64,000 nt of DNA from Immundisolibacterales bacterium (GTDB lineage: Bacteria; Pseudomonadota; Gammaproteobacteria; HK1): NCBI GenBank assembly GCA_026712715.1, contig JAPOPW010000059.1, forward strand, positions 52,161 through 116,160, written 5' to 3'. How positions within the stretch are numbered: position 1 is the stretch's first letter; every line of letters starts with the position of its first letter. The position numbers and the translations under genes are program-made. Of this stretch, positions 52,844 through 62,550 are shown piece by piece. The notes below the pieces were generated by a model. The model saw only the letters and a program-made list of their open reading frames with translations, made no database searches and was not told the origin of the DNA.

Positions 52844-55366
52844 ATGGCGCGGGCCGTCCTTCTCTTCCGTCTCATCGTGCGGTCCATGGTCCGGGACCGG
52901 GCGCGGGCGCTCCTGACGGTGTCCGCCGTCGCCCTCGGGGTCGCGGTCATCGTGGCCGTGGACCTCGCGGGGGAAGCCTCGATGGGCTCGTTCCGGTCGT
53001 CCCTCGAAGCCCTCCAGGGGACCGCGAGCCACGAGATCACCCAGGCCGGCGGCATTCCGGACGCGGTCCACGGCGATCTGGTGCGTCTCGAGGAGCCGCT
53101 CGTCTTCTCGCCGCGCGTCGAAGGCTTCGCGTCCCTCGTCGAGACCGGCGAAAGGGTTCCCCTCTTCGGGGTCGACCTCATCGGCGACCCGACCCTCGGC
53201 GAGAAGGGTTCCATGGCGCGTCCGGGCACCTCGGAGCTTCTCGATCCCGACTCGGTCTGGGCATCCGACTCGCTCGGGATCGCTCCCGGCGCAAGGCTTG
53301 CCGTCGTCGGGGCCGACCGCCGGACGGAGCTCGAGGTGCGGGGGGTCATCGAGACTTCCGAGGCCCAGGCGGACCGTTATCTCCTGATGGACATCGCCGC
53401 CGCGCAACGGCTGCTCGGGCGCACCGGGCGTCTCGATCGGATCTACGTCCATGCCCCGCTCGACGAGACCCGCGACTGGGAGGAACGGCTGCGGCCGGTG
53501 GTGCCGCCCGGAGCCGCGATCCTGCCGTCCGGAACCCGCACGGAGGACAACCGCCGGATGCTCCGGGCGTTCCGATGGAACCTCCGGATGATGAGCTACA
53601 CGACGATCCTCGTGGGCGCCTTCCTCATCTACAACACGATCACCGCCTACGTGGTGCGCCGGCGCCAGCAGATCGGAATCGTCCGCGCGGTCGGCGCATC
53701 CCGCACGATGATCCGGTCCGCCTTCCTCTTCGAGGGGGCCGTCTTCGGTCTGCTCGGCGCCGCCGCGGGCCTCGTCGTCGGGCGGCTGCTCGCCATCGGG
53801 GCGGTGGAGGCGGTCGGGGGCACGGTGAGCTCGCTCTACGTGACGAGCACGCCGGGCGACCTCGAGCTCCGCCCCTGGACGGTGGCGCTCGCCGTCCTCA
53901 CCGGGGTCGGTACCTCGATCGCGTCGGCGTGGTGGCCGGCCCGGGAGGCGGCGGGAGGGGCGCCGACGGAAGCGATGGCCCGGGCGAGGCTCGACACGCA
54001 GGTGCGGACCGCGAGCGGGCGCTTCACCATCGTGGCGGCCGTCCTGACCGGCCTCGCGATCGCCTGCTGCTTCGTGCCGCCGGTGGACCGCATTCCGGTC
54101 GGGGGATACCTTGCGCCGATCCTGCTCGCCGGCGCGGTCGCGCTGGTCGCGCCGAGGCTGTCCGCCGTGGTCTTGCGTATTGCCGGCCGCGCCCTCGCCG
54201 CGCCGTTCGGGGTCATCGCGAACGTCGCGGCGCGCGGCCTCGCCGCCTCGCTCGGCCGCACCTCGGTGATCGTGACCGCGATGGCGGTCGCCACCGCCCT
54301 CGTCGTCAGCATGGGGGTGACGGTCGGGAGCTTCCGGGAAACGGTCGTCGACTGGCTGGAGAGCCGGCTGCAGGCGGACTACTACGTGAGCCCGGCCGGT
54401 CCGGGCGGTCGGGGCGCGGGTTCCACGATGGACGAAGAGGTGGCGGCGCGGCTCGAGACTGTACCGGGAGTGATGGACGTCGGCCGGTTTCGAACCCACT
54501 CCCTTCGCTACGACTCCATCCCGGCCACCCTCGGCCTCGCCGACGTGGCCCTGTACGAGCGGCACCCGGGGGTCGAGTTCCTGGACGGCTCGGTGCCCGA
54601 AGCGGTGTGGGCGGAGCTCGCCCGGGGCGACCGCGTGATCGTGAGCGAGCTCTTCAGCTACCGCCACGACGTCCATCGGGGGGACACCATCCGCCTCGCG
54701 CTCGGCTCCGGGCTCGTCGAGCTCGGAATCGCCGCCGTCTTCTACGACTACTCGGGCGAGCGCGATCTCCTGCTCGGAGACCGCGAGGCGCTGCTCGAGC
54801 ACCTGCCGGACCCGCGCCTCTCGAGCGCCGGGGTCTATCTCGAACCGGACGCGGATTTCGCGGCGAGCCACGCGACCCTCCTGCGCGCGGTCTCCGGCCG
54901 CGGGGTCAAGGTGACGCCGACCCGCACCATCCGCGAGGAGGCCATCCGGATCTTCGATCGCGCGTTCGCGATCACCTGGGCTCTCGAGGCGATCGCGATG
55001 TTCGTCGCGATCCTCGCGATGGCGGAGGCCCTCCTCAACCTGGTGTTCGACCGGCGCTCGGAGCTCGCCCTCCTTCGCATGCACGGGGCCTCGGTGGCCC
55101 AGGTCCGCCGCCTGGTGCTGGTCCAGGCGGGGCTGCTCGGAGCGCTCGCGAGCGGGGTCGGACTCGTGCTCGGGGCCGCGACCGCGCAGGTGCTCCTGCG
55201 GGTGATCCACAAGCAGTCGTTCGGCTGGAGCGTGCAGCTCCACTGGCCCTGGGAGCTCCTCGCCGGCGCGCTCGGGGTGATCGTGGCGGCGAGCGTCGTC
55301 GCGGGCCTCTATCCGGCCCGGGTGGGCTCGCGGCTCGCGCCCGTCGAGGTCCTGAGGGCGGATTGA
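52844..55366 (+). CDS. FtsX-like ABC permease
   Basis: An 840-residue membrane protein with two FtsX-type repeats. An N-terminal helix (LTVSAVALGVAVIVAVDLAG) is followed by a large periplasmic domain. A three-helix FtsX block starts MMSYTTILVGAFLIYNTITA with the cytoplasmic IVRAVGASRTMIRSAF, and a middle helical block comes next. A second periplasmic domain precedes the final block with LLRMHGASVAQVRRLVLVQA. Length and order match the long FtsX permeases that work with LolD-type ATPases and an AttH-type protein. Its stop overlaps the next ATG by 1 bp. Confidence 0.92.
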   Translation: MARAVLLFRLIVRSMVRDRARALLTVSAVALGVAVIVAVDLAGEASMGSFRSSLEALQGTASHEITQAGGIPDAVHGDLVRLEEPLVFSPRVEGFASLVETGERVPLFGVDLIGDPTLGEKGSMARPGTSELLDPDSVWASDSLGIAPGARLAVVGADRRTELEVRGVIETSEAQADRYLLMDIAAAQRLLGRTGRLDRIYVHAPLDETRDWEERLRPVVPPGAAILPSGTRTEDNRRMLRAFRWNLRMMSYTTILVGAFLIYNTITAYVVRRRQQIGIVRAVGASRTMIRSAFLFEGAVFGLLGAAAGLVVGRLLAIGAVEAVGGTVSSLYVTSTPGDLELRPWTVALAVLTGVGTSIASAWWPAREAAGGAPTEAMARARLDTQVRTASGRFTIVAAVLTGLAIACCFVPPVDRIPVGGYLAPILLAGAVALVAPRLSAVVLRIAGRALAAPFGVIANVAARGLAASLGRTSVIVTAMAVATALVVSMGVTVGSFRETVVDWLESRLQADYYVSPAGPGGRGAGSTMDEEVAARLETVPGVMDVGRFRTHSLRYDSIPATLGLADVALYERHPGVEFLDGSVPEAVWAELARGDRVIVSELFSYRHDVHRGDTIRLALGSGLVELGIAAVFYDYSGERDLLLGDREALLEHLPDPRLSSAGVYLEPDADFAASHATLLRAVSGRGVKVTPTRTIREEAIRIFDRAFAITWALEAIAMFVAILAMAEALLNLVFDRRSELALLRMHGASVAQVRRLVLVQAGLLGALASGVGLVLGAATAQVLLRVIHKQSFGWSVQLHWPWELLAGALGVIVAASVVAGLYPARVGSRLAPVEVLRAD

Positions 55367-56556
55367 TGGCGAGGCGGCGATGGCGCGCGGCGCGGCTCCT
55401 CGTGCTCGCGGCCGCCCTCGGAGGCGCGCTCGGAGCCGGCGTCGACGCGCAGGGCGCAGGTCCGGAAACGGGGGCCGGGAGGGTCGTTCCCGGTTACCCG
55501 TTCGAGTTCCCGCGGGACCATTTCTCGCATCCCGCGTTCGACACCGAGTGGTGGTACTACACCGGCAATCTCGAAGCCGCTTCCGGCCGGCATTTCGGCT
55601 TCGAGCTCACGTTCTTCCGGAAGACTCGCGCGGTCGACCGGGTCGAACCTTCGGCCTGGGACCTCGACCAGTTCTGGCTCGCCCACTTCACGATCACCGA
55701 TACCCGCGAGGAGCGCTTCATCGTCGACGAGCGGGCGAACCGTTCCGGACCCGGAATTGCCGGGTCCGACGTCGAGAAGCGCCGGATCTGGAACGGCAAC
55801 TGGAGCGTCGAATGGCGCCCGGGTGACGAAGCCCGGCCGACCCAGGTGCTGACCGCGATGAACCGGACCGCATCGCTTCGCCTCACGCTTTCGCCCCGAA
55901 AGCCGGCGGTCGTTCACGGGCACGGCGGAGTCAGCCGCAAGGCGGCCGCCGACCCGCGGGCCGCTTCCCACTACCTCTCGTTCACCCGCCTGGCCGCCAC
56001 CGGGACCCTCACCATCGAAAGTGAGGCGTTCGCGGTCACCGGCCTTGCCTGGATGGACCACGAGTTCTTCGCGGACTATCCGATCGAGGGCAAGGTCGGG
56101 TGGGACTGGATGAGCATCCAGCTCGATGACGGTGTCGACCTCATGCTGTTCGGCATCCGCGATGCGAATGGAGGCTACGGCGCCGACACGACCGGGACTC
56201 TCGTGGATGCCGGGGGAGCCGCCCGCCACCTCGAGTTCGGCGAGGTGATCCTCCGCCCGGGCCGGCGCTGGCGGAGCGGGTCGACGGAGGCGGAGTACCC
56301 GGTGGAGTGGGAGGTCGAGATTCCCGGCATCGGGTTGCGGCTCGACGTCCGCCCGCGCATCGACGCGCAGGAGGTCTTCGCCGAAGGCGGCATTTTGCCC
56401 GCGTACTGGGAGGGCGCGGTGGTCGTCTCCGGCGAACGGGAAGGAAAGCCGACCGGGGGAATTGGCTACCTCGAGATGACCGGATACGCCGAAGAGTTCG
56501 ACACAGGGGGTATCGGGGACGAGCGCACGGGAGCGGAGAGCGGCTCCGCCCGCTGA
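55366..56556 (+). CDS. AttH/CrtC-like lipocalin-fold exported protein
   Basis: A 396-residue protein with an N-terminal export signal (AARLLVLAAALGGALGAGVD). The AttH/carotenoid 1,2-hydratase motif FDTEWWYYTGNLEAASGRHF follows, continuing GFELTFFRKTR and FWLAHFTITD. WMDHEFFADYPIEGKVGWDW and MLFGIRDANGG are further family signatures. The N-terminus does not show a clear lipobox. It is translationally coupled to the FtsX gene (TGATG). In this genomic setting AttH proteins probably handle a lipid or hydrophobic molecule extracted by the LolD/FtsX machine; carotenoid hydration is less likely since no crt genes are near. Confidence 0.88.
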   Translation: MARRRWRAARLLVLAAALGGALGAGVDAQGAGPETGAGRVVPGYPFEFPRDHFSHPAFDTEWWYYTGNLEAASGRHFGFELTFFRKTRAVDRVEPSAWDLDQFWLAHFTITDTREERFIVDERANRSGPGIAGSDVEKRRIWNGNWSVEWRPGDEARPTQVLTAMNRTASLRLTLSPRKPAVVHGHGGVSRKAAADPRAASHYLSFTRLAATGTLTIESEAFAVTGLAWMDHEFFADYPIEGKVGWDWMSIQLDDGVDLMLFGIRDANGGYGADTTGTLVDAGGAARHLEFGEVILRPGRRWRSGSTEAEYPVEWEVEIPGIGLRLDVRPRIDAQEVFAEGGILPAYWEGAVVVSGEREGKPTGGIGYLEMTGYAEEFDTGGIGDERTGAESGSAR

Positions 56557-56723
56557 ACGGGAACGAGGGCGCGAACGCTAGGCGAAGGCCTCCGTGGCCC
56601 GGGACGACCCACCCGTTCACTCGAGAGCGGGCTGGCTTCGTGCCCCGGCTTCTCCGGTCCGGAAACGCCCCGCAGTGCCGTCCGGTCGCGTCCCCGGTGT
56701 CCGCCCCCCGCTCTCCGAGTGTC

Positions 56724-56754
56724 TTGCCGCGGGAAGGTGCCGCTCGTGTATATT
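56724..56754 (+). promoter_or_regulatory. Possible promoter of the second peptide-transport operon
   Basis: TTGCCG (56724-56729) and TATATT (56749-56754) stand 19 bp apart, 35 bp before the binding-protein start. Spacing is longer than optimal, so this is tentative. Confidence 0.35.
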
Positions 56755-56789
56755 GCGGTCCCTACAAGGAAAAACGGGAGTACATATCC

Positions 56790-58337
56790 ATGTCGCGACA
56801 CTTCATTCACGGTGCGGTAGGCGGGGCGGTCTTCGGCCTTCTCGCCGCCGGTCCGGCGCACGCGATGGGCGGGGGCGGCGAGCTCGTCATCGTCGCGAAC
56901 CAGGAGCCCCAGTCGATGCAGGCCCAGGTCACCTACAAGGAGATCAACGGGGTCGGCCTCCGGAACGTCATCGAGAACCTGACCCGCATCGACCCGGACA
57001 CGAACGAGATCCTCCCCATGCTCGCGACGAGCTGGGAGCAGGTCGAGCCGACCCGCTGGCACTTCACGCTGCGCGAGGGGGTCAAGTTCCACGACGGGAG
57101 CCCGCTGGACGGGGAGGCCGTCGCGGTCAGCATCAACTGGCTGTGGGGCGACGAGAACAACTACAGCGTCCGCGAGATGATGGGGCCGCAGATCTCCGCC
57201 GAGCCGGTGGACGCGTCGACGGTCGCGGTCATCACCGCCGCGGCGGACCCGCTGCTCCCGCGGCGCATCTACCTCGGCGGGGTCACCTCCGCGAAGCAGA
57301 TCCTCGAGAACCCGGCCGGCCACGACGTGCACCCCATCGGCACCGGGCCCTACGTCTTCGAGGAGTGGAAGCAGGGCCAGTACTGGACCGCGACCGCCAA
57401 CCCGGACTGGTGGGGCAACACCGCCGAGGACACCTACGGCGAAATCCACTTCGACCGTCTGCGCGTGGTGTGGCGACCGGAGCCGATCGTCCGCTCCGCC
57501 ATGGTGGAGAGCGGCGAGGCCCACATCGCACTGTTCCTCACCAAGGAAGAGTGCGGGCGTTTCGACGCGACGGACGGCATCAAGTGCATCGTCAAGGGAT
57601 CGGACACGTTCCTGCAGTTCCGGCTCGACTACCACGGTGCCCAGCCGCTGCTGGCCGACGTCAACTTCAGGAAGGCGATCTTCACCGGGATCGACTGGGA
57701 GGGAATTCGCCAGAACCTGATGGGTCTCGGCGAGCCGCTCGCCGGCCAGATGCTGCCGAGCGTCGCGACCGGCTTCGACGACACCATCTCCCAGTACCCC
57801 TACGACCCGGCGGGGGCGAAGGCCATCGTCGACGAGATGAAGGCGAGCGGGACCGAGATCCCGAGCGTCCACATCTCCACCCGCCTCGGCTCGACCCCGC
57901 GCAACGGCGAGATGGTCGAGGCGATGGGGGCCATGCTCACCTTCGTCGGGATCCCGAACACGGTCGCCGTCGAGGAGCCGGGGATCTTCAATCCGCGTGC
58001 GACCACGAAGCCGGATCCGGCGCGGGCCTATGGGTGGTTGCACGTGCAGGCGAATCCGATGATGGACTACGTCGCCACCTTCGGCGCGCACTACTCGTGC
58101 GGTGGCATCGTGTCCGTCTTCTGCGACCCGGACTTCGACGCGCGGGTCGCGCAAGCGGCCTCGCTGGTGGGGCCGGAGCGGCACGAGGCCCTGAAGGCCC
58201 TCGTCAATGAAGGGCACAACCGCTACGTGGTCGCCCCGGTGGGGCTCCTCCAGCGCGCCTACGGGGTCCCCGAGGGCTTTGACTGGAAGTTCGGGATCGA
58301 CCACCGGATGGTCGCGGTCAACATGCGGATGAACTAG
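56790..58337 (+). CDS. Peptide-type ABC transporter solute-binding protein (family 5)
   Basis: A 515-residue periplasmic binding protein. The signal peptide GAVGGAVFGLLAAGPAHA precedes MGGGGELVIVANQEPQSM. RIDPDTNEILPMLATSWEQV, WHFTLREGVKFHDGSPLDGE and HPIGTGPYVFEEWKQGQYWT are classical family 5 segments. Several cysteines (EECGRF, GIKCIVKG, HYSCGG, VFCDPDF) are unusual in number for the family. GGGAG precedes the ATG at 56790. It heads an operon of two permeases and two ATPases. Confidence 0.94.
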   Translation: MSRHFIHGAVGGAVFGLLAAGPAHAMGGGGELVIVANQEPQSMQAQVTYKEINGVGLRNVIENLTRIDPDTNEILPMLATSWEQVEPTRWHFTLREGVKFHDGSPLDGEAVAVSINWLWGDENNYSVREMMGPQISAEPVDASTVAVITAAADPLLPRRIYLGGVTSAKQILENPAGHDVHPIGTGPYVFEEWKQGQYWTATANPDWWGNTAEDTYGEIHFDRLRVVWRPEPIVRSAMVESGEAHIALFLTKEECGRFDATDGIKCIVKGSDTFLQFRLDYHGAQPLLADVNFRKAIFTGIDWEGIRQNLMGLGEPLAGQMLPSVATGFDDTISQYPYDPAGAKAIVDEMKASGTEIPSVHISTRLGSTPRNGEMVEAMGAMLTFVGIPNTVAVEEPGIFNPRATTKPDPARAYGWLHVQANPMMDYVATFGAHYSCGGIVSVFCDPDFDARVAQAASLVGPERHEALKALVNEGHNRYVVAPVGLLQRAYGVPEGFDWKFGIDHRMVAVNMRMN

Positions 58338-58347
58338 GTTCCAGTCG

Positions 58348-58415
58348 GGAGCGTCTCCCGTCGCCGGCGGGGGACGCTCCACATTCCCCGGGGCCGCGGG
58401 CCCGCCCGCGGCCCC
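58348..58415 (+). terminator. Two successive stem-loops after the binding-protein gene
   Basis: GGAGCGTC...GACGCTCC (58348-58380) and a perfect 11-bp stem GGGGCCGCGGG-cccg-CCCGCGGCCCC (58390-58415) lie between the binding-protein and permease genes. No U-run follows, so partial termination or mRNA stabilisation is more likely than full termination. Confidence 0.6.
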
Positions 58416-58445
58416 ATTCGGCCACGGGAATCGTGCAAGCGCAGC

Positions 58446-59426
58446 GTGCCAGTCGTGATCGCTAACGTGCTCGGCGGCTACTTCATGCGGCGGCTCATCG
58501 GCTCCGCCGTCATGCTGTTCATCGTCATGTCGGCGGTGTTCGTCGCGGACCGGAACATCGGCGATCCGGCCCGCATGATCCTCGGCGACACCGGCACCGA
58601 AGCGGACGTTCTCGAGCTCCGCCTGCGCATGGGGCTCGAGGATCCCTGGCACGTCCAGTACGGACGCTTCGTCGCCGGCCTGGTGACCTTCGACCTCGGC
58701 GAGACGTTCCGCTACGGCATCAGCAAGCCGCTCGCCCACGGCGGCATCCCGGAGTCGCGCGCGACCCTGCCTATCGCGGCCGAACGCCTCCCGGCCACCT
58801 TTCTCCTGACCGGGGTCGCCATCGCGCTCTCCGTGCTCGTCGCCCTCCCGCTCGGGATCTGGGCGGCGGTGCGTCCGCGCACCATCGGGGACCGGCTGGT
58901 CAATGTCCTGTCCCTCGCGGGGGTGTCGATCGTCGAGTACTGGTTCGCCCTCATCCTGATCCTGCTCTTCGCGGTCCAGCTCGACTGGCTGCCGACCTCC
59001 GGGTACGGCACCGCGGCGCACGTCATCCTTCCCGCGCTCGCCCTCTCGCTCCGGCCGATCGGCCGCATCACCCAGATCGCCCGGAGCTCGATGCTGGACG
59101 AGCTCGCGAAGCCCTACGTTACGGCGGCCCGGGGGCGGGGCATTCCGATATCGAAGATCGCGTCCGTCCACGCGCTCAAGAACGCGGCGATCCCGGTCGT
59201 CACCACCATCGGCGAAGAGACCATCAACGTGATCACCGGGGTCATCATCATCGAGACGGTGTTCGGCTGGCCGGGGATCGGCGCCCTCACCGTCGATGCG
59301 CTCAAGATCCGCGACGTCCCCCTCATCGAGGCGACCATCTTCCTCCTGGTGCTGATGGTCCTTTCCATCAACCTCGTCGTCGACCTGCTCTACGCGCTGC
59401 TGAATCCCCGGGTGCGGCTCGGCTGA
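58446..59426 (+). CDS. Dipeptide/oligopeptide ABC permease, DppB type
   Basis: A 326-residue inner-membrane permease. MRRLIGSAVMLFIVMSAVFV is TM1. GLEDPWHVQYGRFVAGLVTF and DLGETF give the DppB periplasmic signature, AARGRGIPISKIASVHALKN the ATPase-docking loop, and TVFGWPGIGALTVDALKIRD is near the end. The GTG at 58446 is the first start; an ATG at 58485 just before the first helix is an alternative. Confidence 0.93.
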   Translation: MPVVIANVLGGYFMRRLIGSAVMLFIVMSAVFVADRNIGDPARMILGDTGTEADVLELRLRMGLEDPWHVQYGRFVAGLVTFDLGETFRYGISKPLAHGGIPESRATLPIAAERLPATFLLTGVAIALSVLVALPLGIWAAVRPRTIGDRLVNVLSLAGVSIVEYWFALILILLFAVQLDWLPTSGYGTAAHVILPALALSLRPIGRITQIARSSMLDELAKPYVTAARGRGIPISKIASVHALKNAAIPVVTTIGEETINVITGVIIIETVFGWPGIGALTVDALKIRDVPLIEATIFLLVLMVLSINLVVDLLYALLNPRVRLG

Positions 59427-59432
59427 AGACGC

Positions 59433-60353
59433 ATGGCTGCCGAAATCGCCACCTCGGAAGAACGGCAGGCCAGGGTCACCGGAGGCGACCTCCTCCGAGC
59501 GCTCGGGCGCGAACCGGTGGTGCTGCTCGCGGTCGTCTTCCTCGTCGCCCTCGCGATCGCGGCCGGCTTCGCGAGCTGGCTCGCGCCGTACGACCCCCTG
59601 ATGCCGAACATCTTCGCGGGCCGCCTCCCGCCCTTCTCCGAGGCCAAGGGGATGACCGGCGCGGTACAGTTCCACGTGCTCGGGACGGACGCCCTCGGCC
59701 GCGACATGCTGACCCGGCTCATGTTCGGGGCGCAGGCGTCGGTCGCGGTCGGGGTGGTGGCGGTCGCCATCTCCGGAACCATCGGGACCGTCCTCGGTCT
59801 CGTCGCCGGCTACTACGGCGGCCGCGCCGAGACCCTCATCATGCGGACGGTGGACGGGGTCATGGCGGTGCCGTCGCTCCTCATCGCCCTCTTCGTGCTC
59901 TCTCTCGTCGGCGGGGGGCTCGTCAACATGGTCCTCATCTTCGCCTTCGTCCGGTGGGTGGTGTACGCGCGGCTCGCCCGGGGCATCACGCTCTCCTACC
60001 GGCAGTCGTCGTTCGTCGAGGCGGCCCGCTCCATCGGCGCGACGGACGGGCGCATCATCTTCCGTCACATCCTGCCGAACATGCTCTCGCCGCTCCTCGT
60101 GCTCGGGACCCTGGAGATCGCGCTCCTCATCCTCGCCGAGGCGGGCCTGAGCTTCCTCGGCTTCGGGCTCCAGCCGCCCGAACCTTCCTGGGGCCTCATG
60201 ATCGCGCGCGGGCGCGAGTACCTCCGGGAAGCCTGGTGGATGATCACGTTCCCCGGCCTCGCGATTTTCCTCACCACCCTGAGCCTCAACCTGCTGGCGA
60301 ACTGGCTCAGGACCATCACCGATCCGGTGCAGAGATGGCGGTGGCTGATCTGA
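59433..60353 (+). CDS. Dipeptide/oligopeptide ABC permease, DppC type
   Basis: A 306-residue inner-membrane permease. VVLLAVVFLVALAIAAGFAS is TM1, APYDPLMPN and HVLGTDALGRDMLTRLMFG are the DppC signatures, and EAARSIGATDGRIIFRHILP is the docking loop. EAGLSFLGFGLQPPEPSWGL precedes the last helix. It begins 6 bp after the DppB-like gene and overlaps the first ATPase gene by 19 bp. Confidence 0.94.
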   Translation: MAAEIATSEERQARVTGGDLLRALGREPVVLLAVVFLVALAIAAGFASWLAPYDPLMPNIFAGRLPPFSEAKGMTGAVQFHVLGTDALGRDMLTRLMFGAQASVAVGVVAVAISGTIGTVLGLVAGYYGGRAETLIMRTVDGVMAVPSLLIALFVLSLVGGGLVNMVLIFAFVRWVVYARLARGITLSYRQSSFVEAARSIGATDGRIIFRHILPNMLSPLLVLGTLEIALLILAEAGLSFLGFGLQPPEPSWGLMIARGREYLREAWWMITFPGLAIFLTTLSLNLLANWLRTITDPVQRWRWLI

Positions 60354-61366
60354 CGCGCGCCGGCGCGCCGGCGGAGCCCGGCCGGGACGGCGCGCTGCTC
60401 GCCGTGTCGGACCTTAGGGTCTCGTTCCAGACCCCGCACGGAGTCGTGGACGCGGTGCGCGGGGTGAGCTTCGCCATCGGCCGGGGCGAGACGGTGGGGA
60501 TCCTCGGCGAGTCGGGCTCGGGGAAGAGCGTGAGCGTCGGCGCGGTCATGGGGCTGCTCGACAGCCCGCCCGCCCGGATCGGCGGCGCGATCCGCTATGG
60601 CGGGGTCGACCTCCTCAAGGCCCCGGTCCGCGAGACCCGGCGCATCCACGGGGACCGGGTCGCGATGATCAACCAGGACGCGGTGACCGCCCTCAACCCG
60701 GGCCTCACCGTCGGCTATCAGATCGCGGAAATGTTCCGCGTCCATCGGCCGGGCACCTCGCGGGCCGACGCCCGCCGCCGGGCGGCGGAGCTGATGGACC
60801 GGGTGAAGATCCCTTCCGCCCGGCAGCGGGTGCAGAGCTACCCCCACGAGTTCTCGGGCGGCATGAGCCAGCGGGTCATGATCGCGATGGCGATCGCGCT
60901 CGAGCCGGACATCCTCATCGCGGACGAGCCGACGACCGCGCTCGACGTGACCGTGCAGGCGCAGATCATGCAGCTCCTCGCCGAGCTCCGGGAGCAGACC
61001 GGCATGGCGCTCATCCTCATCACCCACGACCTCGGCGTCGTCGCGGAGAGCGTCGCCCGGGTCCTCGTCATGTACGCGGGCCGCATCGTCGAGAGGGGTC
61101 CGACCGAGGAGGTCATCGCGCGCCCCGCGCATCCCTACACCGCGGGGCTCATGAGCTCGGTGCCGCGGGCCGAGCACAAGGACCGCAAGCTCGCGACCAT
61201 CGAAGGGGCGCCGCCGGTGCTGACCGCGATCCCACCCGGCTGCGCCTTTCATCCGCGCTGCGGCCGCAGCCGTCCCGTCTGCTCCGGTGACCGGCCGGAG
61301 CTCGAGCCGGTGACGTCGGCCCGCGACAGCGCCTGCCACTTCGCGGCGCAGGTGTTCGATGGCTGA
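60335..61366 (+). CDS. Dipeptide/oligopeptide ABC ATPase, DppD type
   Basis: A 343-residue ATPase. Walker [14 protein letters not shown]-loop [13 protein letters not shown], signature [14 protein letters not shown], Walker [15 protein letters not shown] and switch [10 protein letters not shown] are present. The family C-terminus has [16 protein letters not shown] and [15 protein letters not shown] with spaced cysteines. The ATG at 60335 lies inside the end of the permease gene, and the stop overlaps the second ATPase gene by 8 bp. Confidence 0.95.
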   Translation: MAVADLTRAGAPAEPGRDGALLAVSDLRVSFQTPHGVVDAVRGVSFAIGRGETVGILGESGSGKSVSVGAVMGLLDSPPARIGGAIRYGGVDLLKAPVRETRRIHGDRVAMINQDAVTALNPGLTVGYQIAEMFRVHRPGTSRADARRRAAELMDRVKIPSARQRVQSYPHEFSGGMSQRVMIAMAIALEPDILIADEPTTALDVTVQAQIMQLLAELREQTGMALILITHDLGVVAESVARVLVMYAGRIVERGPTEEVIARPAHPYTAGLMSSVPRAEHKDRKLATIEGAPPVLTAIPPGCAFHPRCGRSRPVCSGDRPELEPVTSARDSACHFAAQVFDG

Positions 61367-62381
61367 GCCGGCAACCGGCGCGAAGGGGTCCCCCGCGGTC
61401 GGGGAGCCGCTCTTCGAGGTCGAGAACCTCGTCAAGCACTACGTCGTGCGCCGCGGGGCGTTCCTCGGCGGGGGCGGGGTGGTGCGGGCGGTCGACGACG
61501 TGAGCTTCACCCTGCGTCGCGGCGAGACCCTCGGCATCGTCGGCGAATCGGGCTGCGGCAAGTCCACCCTCGCCCGGGTCCTCCTGCGGCTCGTCGAGCC
61601 GACGAGCGGCCGGGCGGTGCTGGCCGGGGAGAACCTCTTCGAGCTCGGAGCGCGCGAGATGCGCCTTGCGCGCCGGCGCCTCCAGATCATCTTCCAGGAC
61701 CCCTTCGCCTCGCTCAACCCGCGCATGACGGTCGCCGAGATCGTGCGCGAGCCCTGGGCGATCTTTCCGGGGGTGGTGCCGCGCGCCGAGAGGCACGATC
61801 GGGTCGTCGATCTCCTGACCCGGGTCGGCCTGAATGCGGACGACGCGCACCGCCACCCCCACCAGTTCTCCGGTGGACAGCGCCAGCGCATCGGCATCGC
61901 CCGTTCCCTCGCCCTCAATCCCGAGATCGTGATCTGCGACGAGCCGGTCTCCGCCCTCGACGTCTCCATCCAGGCCCAGGTCATCAACCTCCTCGAGGAG
62001 ATCCAGGACGAGTTCGGCCTCTCGTACATCTTCATCGCCCACGACCTCTCGGTCGTGCGCCACATCTCCGACCGGGTTGCGGTCATGTACCTCGGCAAGT
62101 TCGTCGAGCTCGGCACCTGGCGGGAGATCTACGAGCGCCCGACCCACCCCTACACCCAAGCCCTCCTCTCGGCGGTGCCCGCGATCGACCCCGCCGAACG
62201 GACCCGGCGCATCATCCTCGAAGGCGAGGTGCCGAGCCCCATCGACCCGCCCTCCGGGTGCCGCTTCCGCACCCGCTGCCGCATGGCGGAGGCGCGCTGC
62301 GCGGCGGAGGAGCCCGCCCTCGTCGCGCGGGCCGGCAGCCACCCGAGCGCCTGCCACTTCGCCGCCCCCGCCGGGAGCTGA
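61359..62381 (+). CDS. Dipeptide/oligopeptide ABC ATPase, DppF type
   Basis: A 340-residue ATPase, last gene of the operon. [20 protein letters not shown] precedes Walker [55 protein letters not shown] and [12 protein letters not shown] complete the ABC motifs. The C-terminal [15 protein letters not shown] resembles the other Dpp ATPases. It differs from the homologue at 46036, so the two operons are paralogous rather than recent duplicates. Confidence 0.95.
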   Translation: MAEPATGAKGSPAVGEPLFEVENLVKHYVVRRGAFLGGGGVVRAVDDVSFTLRRGETLGIVGESGCGKSTLARVLLRLVEPTSGRAVLAGENLFELGAREMRLARRRLQIIFQDPFASLNPRMTVAEIVREPWAIFPGVVPRAERHDRVVDLLTRVGLNADDAHRHPHQFSGGQRQRIGIARSLALNPEIVICDEPVSALDVSIQAQVINLLEEIQDEFGLSYIFIAHDLSVVRHISDRVAVMYLGKFVELGTWREIYERPTHPYTQALLSAVPAIDPAERTRRIILEGEVPSPIDPPSGCRFRTRCRMAEARCAAEEPALVARAGSHPSACHFAAPAGS

Positions 62382-62550
62382 GCCCCTCTCCGCCGGCTCG
62401 GACGGGAGGCTTGCACAGGCCTGAGGCCAGCGGTGGAACCCGGCTCGCCGGGCGGTGACATCCCGGAGTGAGCGGCGCCACTTGATCCGATTGTTGCCTA
62501 TGTATATCTTGTTGCCAATCATGCGCAACGTAGTTATCCGAGACAACAAA

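Noticed and set aside
51782..55243. Long antisense open frame across the LolD/FtsX genes
   Set aside because: A composition effect of high GC; the translation is low-complexity, while the plus strand carries complete ABC motifs.
56466..60068. Long antisense open frame across the second peptide-transport operon
   Set aside because: It covers several well-supported plus-strand genes and encodes only charged low-complexity sequence.
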